NCBI GenBank assembly: GCA_022770425.1
Contig: JALEHY010000058.1
Coordinates: forward strand, 1-64,000
Direction of reading: 5' to 3'
DNA: 64,000 nt
DNA from: Parvimonas sp.
Lineage (GTDB): Bacteria > Bacillota > Clostridia > Tissierellales > Peptoniphilaceae
How positions within the stretch are numbered: the first letter of the stretch is position 1; every line of letters starts with the position of its first letter. A program made the position numbers and the translations under genes. Positions 57,993-64,000 of this stretch are shown in pieces. Below the pieces are notes generated by a model that worked only from the letters and a program-made list of their open reading frames with translations, was not told the DNA's origin and made no database searches.

Positions 57993-59651
57993 ATGAGAGA
58001 GTACTTAGGATTTTCAGTTTCAAAAGGCGTAGTATTGGGGAAAACCGTTACACTGGTCTATGAAAATAATTTGGTAAAAGAGTATATAACTGATGATGAA
58101 AAAAATGAAGAATATAATCGTTTCAAAAATCTTTTAAAATTATATGACGAGGTTGAATTTTCGTTACATGATGAAAATTCAAAAAAGTTGTTGAATATTC
58201 ATCATGAATTGATAGATGATCCATATTTGCAAAATGGAATTTTAAACAGAATAAAAGATGAAAATATGTCTTTGGAAAAAGCGATAGATGAGACTTTTAA
58301 TGAGATTTGTTTTGAGCTTAATTCTTTGGAATCGGAGTATATGCGTGACAGAATATATGATTATATTTCTATCAGAGAGGAGTTTTTGAATAGTTTGTCA
58401 AATCAAAAAGAGGATATTGATGAAGAGTCGTTCATTTTGATTGTCGAAAACTTATCTCCTAAAATAGTTGAAAAGTATAAGAATAAATTGCTTGGGATAA
58501 TTTCTGTAAATGGCGGAAAAACTTCTCATGCTTCTCTTTATGCGAAAAATTTATCCATACCTTATATTATTTGTAATGATATTAATATAGAAAATTTTAA
58601 GGACAGAGAATTTGATTGTATCTTGGATTGTGTTAACGGAAAAGTAATTTTAGAACCTGATGTTTATGCTGTTAAAACTTATTCTAAATTATTTACAATT
58701 CCAAATGTTGAAACTATGTATTTAGATATTGCAAGAACAAAAAACAATAAGTACATAAAAGTATGTAGCAATATATCCGGTGTGGATGAATTTCAAGTGT
58801 CGTTAAATTGTGGGACAGATGGTTGTGGATTGTTTAGAACGGAATTTTTGTATATGCAAGATAACTTTCCTACAGAGGACTATCAATTTCAAATTTTTAA
58901 ATCTCTTGCACAGAGTACTGACAAAGAAATTATAATAAGAACATTTGATATAGGTGCAGATAAAAAATCTAAGTTTTTTATGCTTGAAGATGAAAAAAAT
59001 CCGTTTTTAGGACTTAGAGGATTTAGAATATACAAATCGTTTCACAAGGAACTCAGACGTCATTTGCGTGCAATTTTGAGAGCTTCAGCTTATGGGAACA
59101 TAAAAATAATGATTCCGATGATTACAAATTTAGAAGAAGTTTTGTGGATAAAAAATGAAATTAATAAAATTAAGGATGAACTCAGAGAAGAAAAAATGTA
59201 TTTTGATGAAAATATTGCTTTTGGAATTATGATTGAAACTCCTTCATCTGTTGTGTTGTTCGACATTTTAGTAAAAGAAGTTGATTTTATAAGTATAGGA
59301 ACAAATGATTTAGTACAGTATATGCTTGCTTGTGACAGAGAAAATTCAAAAATACAACAGTTGTATGATTGTTATAATCCTTCAGTTATAAGATCAATAT
59401 ACAACATTGTGAAAATTGCTCATAAAAATGGTAAAAAAGTTGGAATGTGTGGAAATTTTGCCAGTGATTTGGACGCGGTTGAACTTTTGATTTTACTTGG
59501 AATTGATGAATTTAGTGTTACAAATGATGTTTTGCAAACAATAAAAAAGAGAATACGAAATTTTGACAAAAAGTATTATCTGGATTTTTTTGAAAAATTG
59601 TATAAATTTAAAACCGGAAGAGAAATATTAAACTATTTTGACAGTAAATAG
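57993..59651 (+). CDS. ptsI: PTS Enzyme I (phosphoenolpyruvate-protein phosphotransferase)
   Basis: The 552-residue Enzyme I takes phosphate from PEP and passes it to HPr. The phosphorylated H179 lies in GGKTSHASLYAKN. The PEP-binding barrel shows GLFRTEFLYM, RTFDIGADKK, LGLRGFRIY and the IGTNDLVQYMLACDRE block. The C-terminal catalytic Cys is in VGMCGNFASD. The protein is slightly shorter than usual (about 570). Start: ATG at 57993 after aggtgataat. It is followed by about 200 bp of non-coding sequence. Confidence 0.95.
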   Translation: MREYLGFSVSKGVVLGKTVTLVYENNLVKEYITDDEKNEEYNRFKNLLKLYDEVEFSLHDENSKKLLNIHHELIDDPYLQNGILNRIKDENMSLEKAIDETFNEICFELNSLESEYMRDRIYDYISIREEFLNSLSNQKEDIDEESFILIVENLSPKIVEKYKNKLLGIISVNGGKTSHASLYAKNLSIPYIICNDINIENFKDREFDCILDCVNGKVILEPDVYAVKTYSKLFTIPNVETMYLDIARTKNNKYIKVCSNISGVDEFQVSLNCGTDGCGLFRTEFLYMQDNFPTEDYQFQIFKSLAQSTDKEIIIRTFDIGADKKSKFFMLEDEKNPFLGLRGFRIYKSFHKELRRHLRAILRASAYGNIKIMIPMITNLEEVLWIKNEINKIKDELREEKMYFDENIAFGIMIETPSSVVLFDILVKEVDFISIGTNDLVQYMLACDRENSKIQQLYDCYNPSVIRSIYNIVKIAHKNGKKVGMCGNFASDLDAVELLILLGIDEFSVTNDVLQTIKKRIRNFDKKYYLDFFEKLYKFKTGREILNYFDSK

Positions 59652-59848
59652 TTAAGAAAAAGTTACAATTTGGAACTTAATTTTTGTTCTGATTGTAGCT
59701 TTTTGTACAATAAAAAATCTTTGTAAGTTGATTATTTACCATAACAACAGATTCGATTATTTGTAATAAATATAACGTTAACTATTTAAAGTTGTATATT
59801 GTATTTCTATTGGGTATATAAAAAGCATATAACATTTAGGAGGTAGTT

Positions 59849-60262
59849 ATGGAGTATTTAAGAGAAAAACATATTGTTGATATGGAAGTTCATAAATTTT
59901 TAGACGACATTTATGAGCCTATAAATGAAGTTATTGAACATGAAATTGTAACAAGTGATGATTTAGTAGGAGATTTCAAAATAAATGAAATAAATTCAGA
60001 GTATATTACTTTTACGTATTGTAAACTCTTTGATGTAACAGGAATCTTAGATGGTGAAGTATATGAACATTTCTTGGATAATTCTCATTTTATAAAGAGC
60101 AATTTGTCTGATGTGAGAAATGGGTATGTAGAGTTTTTAATTAAAGGAATGGAAGAAAAATTAAATTTAGAAATCAAAAACTTGGATGACGAACAAGAAG
60201 TTAAGTCTTTAATGTCAAAAATTCATACTGAGATAGTAAAACTTGAACGAAAAAAGAGATAA
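59849..60262 (+). CDS. Hypothetical acidic cytoplasmic protein
   Basis: The 137-residue protein has no signal peptide, membrane segment or motif that I recognise. It is acidic in the first two thirds and ends in a helical, basic tail (IHTEIVKLERKKR). ATG 59849 follows a good aggaggtag site. Codon use looks like that of the neighbours. It stands between ptsI and another unknown gene, each with its own upstream gap, so co-transcription is uncertain. Confidence 0.6.
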   Translation: MEYLREKHIVDMEVHKFLDDIYEPINEVIEHEIVTSDDLVGDFKINEINSEYITFTYCKLFDVTGILDGEVYEHFLDNSHFIKSNLSDVRNGYVEFLIKGMEEKLNLEIKNLDDEQEVKSLMSKIHTEIVKLERKKR

Positions 60263-60341
60263 AAATATTATTAAAAGGCTTTATTTCAAATCTAAAATGT
60301 AGTATAATAATGTTATGTGAAAAAATAAAGGAGGGATTGTT

Positions 60342-60851
60342 ATGCATCCAATGTTACAAAAAAGTGTAGATTCAGGTTTTATGAAAGAAGAACATGGTCT
60401 ATATATTGAAGAAGCTATTGCAAAAGGAGAAACTTTAATTATTTCAGGTCATAGATCTGCAGGGATAAGACCTTTTATGGCTGCTGTTATGGCTGTTGCT
60501 AAAGGAAGCCATAAAACAGTTCAAGTTAAGGACGAAGCCGGTTGTGCAGTTGGAGAAGATGTTGATTACATATTAATACCTGCTCTTACTGAAGAAAATT
60601 GTGATTCTTTAGTTCAAGCTGCATTTAATGCAAAGAACATCATAACTTTCAAAGAAACTGAATTAAAATATTCAATGATGAAAATCATGAAAGTTCAAGC
60701 TAAAGAAACCGGAGATTTATCAAAAGTTGTTAATTTAGTTGAATGTAGAAAAATTAATATGGTACCTCACCTAATCAACTTCAGCAGAATGACTTATGAT
60801 GAAAAAGGTAAAGTTAAAAGAGAAGACTTGTTAACTTGCGAAGAATATTAA
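60342..60851 (+). CDS. Unknown protein with degenerate P-loop-like motif
   Basis: The 169-residue cytoplasmic protein has the segment GETLIISGHRSAGIRPFMAA. It resembles a strand-loop-helix of P-loop ATPases (hhhhGxxxxGK(S/T)), but Ile-Arg replaces the Lys-Ser/Thr. Further regular alpha/beta pattern follows (VDYILIPALT, AKNIITFKET). I do not know the family. The start at 60342 after aggaggatt is firm. A -10-like TATAAT lies at 60302-60307. A clear terminator follows, so it is monocistronic. Confidence 0.6.
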   Translation: MHPMLQKSVDSGFMKEEHGLYIEEAIAKGETLIISGHRSAGIRPFMAAVMAVAKGSHKTVQVKDEAGCAVGEDVDYILIPALTEENCDSLVQAAFNAKNIITFKETELKYSMMKIMKVQAKETGDLSKVVNLVECRKINMVPHLINFSRMTYDEKGKVKREDLLTCEEY

Positions 60852-60863
60852 AATATTAAGAGA

Positions 60864-60892
60864 AAAAGACACTACTGTGTCTTTTTTTTTTT
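60864..60892 (+). terminator. Terminator after the 169-aa protein gene
   Basis: AAAAGACAC pairs with GTGTCTTTT around a 4-5-nt loop, followed by a long T run. Confidence 0.85.
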
Positions 60893-60927
60893 CTTATTTT
60901 AAGTTATAATTGTTATAGGTGATATGT

Positions 60928-62475
60928 TTGAAAAAATTTTTTAATTTTATATTCAGTAGGATTTTTTTTATTGGACTTATGCTTTTTTTACAATTAAGTT
61001 TACTTATCGTGTTTTTAATCTATTTTAACAGGTATTTTATTTATCTTTACAGTATAAATTTAGTTGTAGGATTTATTTTTACGTTTATGATAGTAAATGA
61101 TAATATAAATCCTGCGTTTAAAATAACATGGATTTTAATTACTATGGCAATCCCTATTTTAGGGGGATTTATTTATTTAACTTTTGGTGAAAAACGACTT
61201 TTGAAATCTATACGTAAAAAATTAAATACTTATTATTCTATAAGGTTTAAAGATTCAATGGATTTAACTCGTGATTATGATATTGAGGACTTAAATATTT
61301 CTGATATGAATGTTTACAGACAGGCAAAATATCTTAATGAAACTACGGGAAGTCCGATATTTTTAAATACCGAAACAAAATATTTTGAATCGGGAGAAGA
61401 TAGTTTTAATGAATATATTGATGACTTAAATTCCGCAAAAAAGTTCATTTTTATGGAATATTATATTATATCTGAAGGCTTTTTTTTAGATACGGTTTTA
61501 AATATTTTAAAGGACAAAGTTGAACGAGGAGTTGACGTAAGAATTGTAGTTGATGATATAGGAAGCATACTTACTCTATCAAATAAAAAAGTTGAAGAGA
61601 TAAGAAATTATGGAATAAAGCTTGTTGAATTTAATCAAATTCATGGAGTTATTTTGCCGAAACACAACAACAGAACTCACAGAAAAATGACAATCATTGA
61701 CGGAGATATTGCATACACCGGCGGTATAAATATTGCGGATGAGTATATAAATTTAATTAAAAAATATGGATATTGGAAAGATTCTGTTATAAAAATAAAA
61801 GGTTCAGCTGTTGCTTCTTTTGTTAATATGTTTATTTCCGTTTGGGACTATTGTACATTGGAAAGAACAAATCTCGAAAATCTTTATGCAAACAGAGAAA
61901 TTGAAGACTTTTCAAAAATAGATAAAAAGTTAGGACTTGTTTTGCCTTTTTCCGAAACACCGCTTGTGGATTCAACAAGTGAAAATATGTATCTTAATAT
62001 GCTAAAAAGAGCTAACAGATATTTTTATATAACAACGCCTTATTTAATTATAACTTGGGAAATGGAAAATGCGTTGATTTGTGCAGCGAAAACAGGAGTT
62101 GATGTTCGTATAATTACGCCTCATATTCCGGATAAAAAATATGTTCATACCTTGACTCGTTCATATTATAATCGATTGATAGAAAACGGTGTAAAGATTT
62201 ATGAATTTGAAAGAGGATTTATTCATTCAAAAAATGTAGTTTGTGATGATTCTTTTGCGGTCGTCGGTAGTATAAACTTTGATTACAGAAGCCTGTATTT
62301 GCATTTTGAGTGTGCGGTATGGATGTACAATACACCGATTATACAAGATATAAAGAATGATTTTTTAAACACAATGCAAGAGTCCGTTGAAATAGATAAA
62401 GAGTGGTTGAAAAAACGTAAACGAATTACAAAAATGTACCAATCACTACTTAGACTTTTTGCACCATTAATGTAA
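60928..62475 (+). CDS. cls: Cardiolipin synthase (phospholipase D family)
   Basis: About 515 residues. Two N-terminal membrane segments are followed by two HKD active sites: HRKMTIIDGDIAYTGGIN and HSKNVVCDDSFAVVGSINFD. It condenses two phosphatidylglycerol molecules to cardiolipin at the membrane. The frame opens at GTG 60919, but aggtgat (60916-60922) overlaps that codon. TTG 60928, 5 nt downstream of the site, gives MKKFFNFIFSRIFF and is preferred. It converges with pncB on a shared terminator. Confidence 0.9.
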   Translation: MKKFFNFIFSRIFFIGLMLFLQLSLLIVFLIYFNRYFIYLYSINLVVGFIFTFMIVNDNINPAFKITWILITMAIPILGGFIYLTFGEKRLLKSIRKKLNTYYSIRFKDSMDLTRDYDIEDLNISDMNVYRQAKYLNETTGSPIFLNTETKYFESGEDSFNEYIDDLNSAKKFIFMEYYIISEGFFLDTVLNILKDKVERGVDVRIVVDDIGSILTLSNKKVEEIRNYGIKLVEFNQIHGVILPKHNNRTHRKMTIIDGDIAYTGGINIADEYINLIKKYGYWKDSVIKIKGSAVASFVNMFISVWDYCTLERTNLENLYANREIEDFSKIDKKLGLVLPFSETPLVDSTSENMYLNMLKRANRYFYITTPYLIITWEMENALICAAKTGVDVRIITPHIPDKKYVHTLTRSYYNRLIENGVKIYEFERGFIHSKNVVCDDSFAVVGSINFDYRSLYLHFECAVWMYNTPIIQDIKNDFLNTMQESVEIDKEWLKKRKRITKMYQSLLRLFAPLM

Positions 62476-62510
62476 AACAAAAAGCCGAATTAATCGGCTT
62501 TTTGTTTTTT
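62474..62510. terminator. Bidirectional terminator between cls and pncB
   Basis: AAAACAAAAAGCCGA pairs with TCGGCTTTTTGTTTT around a 5-nt loop, with A and T runs on both sides. Confidence 0.9.
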
Positions 62511-63968
62511 TCTGTTTTGTTTTACTGTATCATTTAATAAATCGGTTTTTAATTTCCATAATTTTTCTGAGAGGTCTACTTTGTATATATGAGGATTATC
62601 AAATCTTTTAAATTCATCCCAAAGACTGTCAACTTCTTCTTGACAATAATTTCTTATATCTTCAATATCAGGCAGTTTGTAGATTAAATTTCCGTTTTCA
62701 AAAATTTTATGTAACATAGGTCTTATTGTATATTCATCAAAAACAGTTCTTTTCCAAGTGTAAATCGGATGGAATATTTCAAGAGGTTTAGTTTCGTCTA
62801 TTTCTTCGTCAAAAAGAGTTATCAAGTCAGCTTCTGCTTTATTTGTTTTTTTATTATATATCCTGTATAAATTTTTAAAGCCGGGAGTTGTAATTTTATC
62901 AACATTTTCTGAAACTTTTATTTTCGGAATGATTTTACCGTTTTCTTCTATTGCAACTAATTTATAAACTCCTCCAAAAACCGGAGATGTCTTTGAGGTT
63001 ATTAACCTTTCGCCGATTCCAAAAGAGTCAATCATAGCACCTTGATGTAATAAATCTCTTATTGTATATTCGTCCAAAGAGTTGGAAACTACGATTTGAA
63101 CATCTTGATATCCTGCGTCATTCAGCATTTTTCTTGCTTGCTTTGAAAGGTATGCAAGATCACCGCTGTCAAGTCGGATACCTTTTGGTCTTATTCCCAT
63201 AGGTTTTAAAATTTCGTCAAAAGTTTTTATTGCATTCGGCACTCCCGACTGTAAAGTATTATATGTATCTACCAACAAAACACAATTATTAGGGAAAGAT
63301 TTGGCAAAAGCTTTAAAAGCGTCAAGTTCTGTTTCAAACATTTGTACCCAAGCATGTGCCATAGTTCCCATAACAGGTATATTAAACATTTTTCCGGTTA
63401 GAACATTAGAAGTTCCGTCAACTCCTGCAATATAAGCGGCTTTTGCTCCATAAACGGCAGCATCGATTCCTTGAGCACGTCTTGCTCCAAATTCCATAAC
63501 ACTTCTTCCTTTTGCGGCACGTTTTATTCTGTTTGATTTAGTAGCTATTAAACTTTCGTGATTTAAAATTAAAAGACATAAAGTTTCGATTATTTGTGCT
63601 TGTACTGAAGGTCCTTTGACAATCATAATAGGTTCTTTTGGGAAAATTACGCTTCCTTCCGGAACTGACCATATATCACAGTCAAATTTGAAATTTTTTA
63701 AAAAACTTAAAAATTTATTGTCAAAAACATTTAGAGATTTAAAATATTCTATATCCTCATCATTAAATTTCATATTACCAAGTAATTCTACAATATGTTC
63801 TAAACCTGAAAATATTGCATAACCTGAATCATCCGGATTTTTTCTGTAAAAGATATCAAAATATGTAATCTTATTTTCAATATTTTCGTTAAAATATCCC
63901 TGAGCCATAGTGTATTCGTACAAGTCAGATAAAATAGACAAATTGTAGTCTTTAAATTTTGTGTTCAT
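62490..63968 (-). CDS. pncB: Nicotinate phosphoribosyltransferase
   Basis: The 492-residue enzyme turns nicotinate and PRPP into nicotinate mononucleotide, the first step of the Preiss-Handler route. Conserved blocks are LYEYTMAQGY and YFDIFYRKNP at the N-terminus, FGARRAQGIDAAVYGA, GTMAHAWVQMF, VDTYNTLQSG, IRLDSGDLAYLSKQARKML and FGIGERLITS. Length matches the long Gram-positive form. Start: ATG at 63968 with cggaggg upstream. With the nicotinamidase-like gene and nadE of this window it could salvage nicotinamide to NAD. Confidence 0.95.
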   Translation of the reverse strand: MNTKFKDYNLSILSDLYEYTMAQGYFNENIENKITYFDIFYRKNPDDSGYAIFSGLEHIVELLGNMKFNDEDIEYFKSLNVFDNKFLSFLKNFKFDCDIWSVPEGSVIFPKEPIMIVKGPSVQAQIIETLCLLILNHESLIATKSNRIKRAAKGRSVMEFGARRAQGIDAAVYGAKAAYIAGVDGTSNVLTGKMFNIPVMGTMAHAWVQMFETELDAFKAFAKSFPNNCVLLVDTYNTLQSGVPNAIKTFDEILKPMGIRPKGIRLDSGDLAYLSKQARKMLNDAGYQDVQIVVSNSLDEYTIRDLLHQGAMIDSFGIGERLITSKTSPVFGGVYKLVAIEENGKIIPKIKVSENVDKITTPGFKNLYRIYNKKTNKAEADLITLFDEEIDETKPLEIFHPIYTWKRTVFDEYTIRPMLHKIFENGNLIYKLPDIEDIRNYCQEEVDSLWDEFKRFDNPHIYKVDLSEKLWKLKTDLLNDTVKQNRKKQKAD

Positions 63969-64000
63969 ATTCCCTCCGATAAAAAGTTTTTTATTTCAAT

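Overview
The window is a contiguous piece of a chromosome from an AT-rich (roughly 30% GC), Gram-positive-type anaerobic bacterium of the Bacillota. Strong aGGAGg ribosome binding sites, sortase-assembled pili, an L,D-transpeptidase with cell-wall-binding repeats, and PTS HPr with a regulatory Ser46 all point that way. The overall look (Tissierellia/Peptoniphilaceae, Parvimonas-like) is an inference and was not tested by any search. No rRNA, tRNA, CRISPR array, transposase or integrase was seen.

Layout. 0-4.5 kb: AlkD-like DNA glycosylase, nicotinamidase-like hydrolase, orphan MazF, a degenerate APH-fold protein, lipoprotein ApbE and a zinc-ribbon membrane protein. 4.7-7.5 kb: a yybP-ykoY (Mn2+) riboswitch with terminator controlling a P-type cation ATPase. 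7.7-14.4 kb: M3 peptidase, a small membrane protein and a three-gene Fe3+-type ABC importer. 14.5-15.7 kb: a minus-strand pair (secreted protein plus 3-TM protein) and a gene remnant. 15.8-18.6 kb: nadE, yebC, a DUF1461 protein and lgt. 18.9-31 kb: a division and cell wall (dcw) cluster mraZ-rsmH-ftsL-PBP-mraY-murD-ftsW-murG-ftsQ-ftsZ-nrdR, without murC, murE, murF or ftsA. 31.4-38.8 kb: a pilus locus with two LPXTG-like pilins and three class C sortases, split by a Panacea-domain gene and a small 2-TM gene. 38.8-41.9 kb: an ABC-export module. 42-44 kb: a repeat-rich L,D-transpeptidase. 44.8-51.8 kb: uvrB and uvrA, separated by a bacteriocin-like membrane-peptide cluster. 51.9-57.5 kb: DJ-1/PfpI protein and rlmN, then an uncharacterised operon (acyl-CoA-dehydrogenase-like, PhnD-like, MetE-like, OsmC-like). 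57.7-64 kb: ptsH, ptsI, two unknown proteins, cardiolipin synthase and pncB.

The most striking structure is a pair of modules of small membrane proteins, each bounded by direct repeats copied from the 3' end of the upstream gene. One is a circular-bacteriocin-like cluster (hydrophobic 89-aa peptide, 3-TM protein, 4-TM protein, SpoIIM/DUF95 protein) between two perfect 24-bp repeats that split uvrB from uvrA. Joining the uvrB frame to the downstream repeat rebuilds an overlapping uvrB-uvrA pair. The other is an ABC-2 type module flanked by two copies of the last ~50 bp of the third sortase gene. No recombinase lies in either module.

A second theme is a dispersed ~64-bp near-palindrome carrying an extended -10 promoter box. 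It lies upstream of the AlkD gene and on both sides of the Panacea module; the second flanking copy also precedes the sortase operon. Partial copies precede two other genes including uvrB.

Several starts were moved from the longest open frame to the position supported by the ribosome binding site; each entry says why. NAD salvage genes (nicotinamidase-like, pncB, nadE) are present but scattered.
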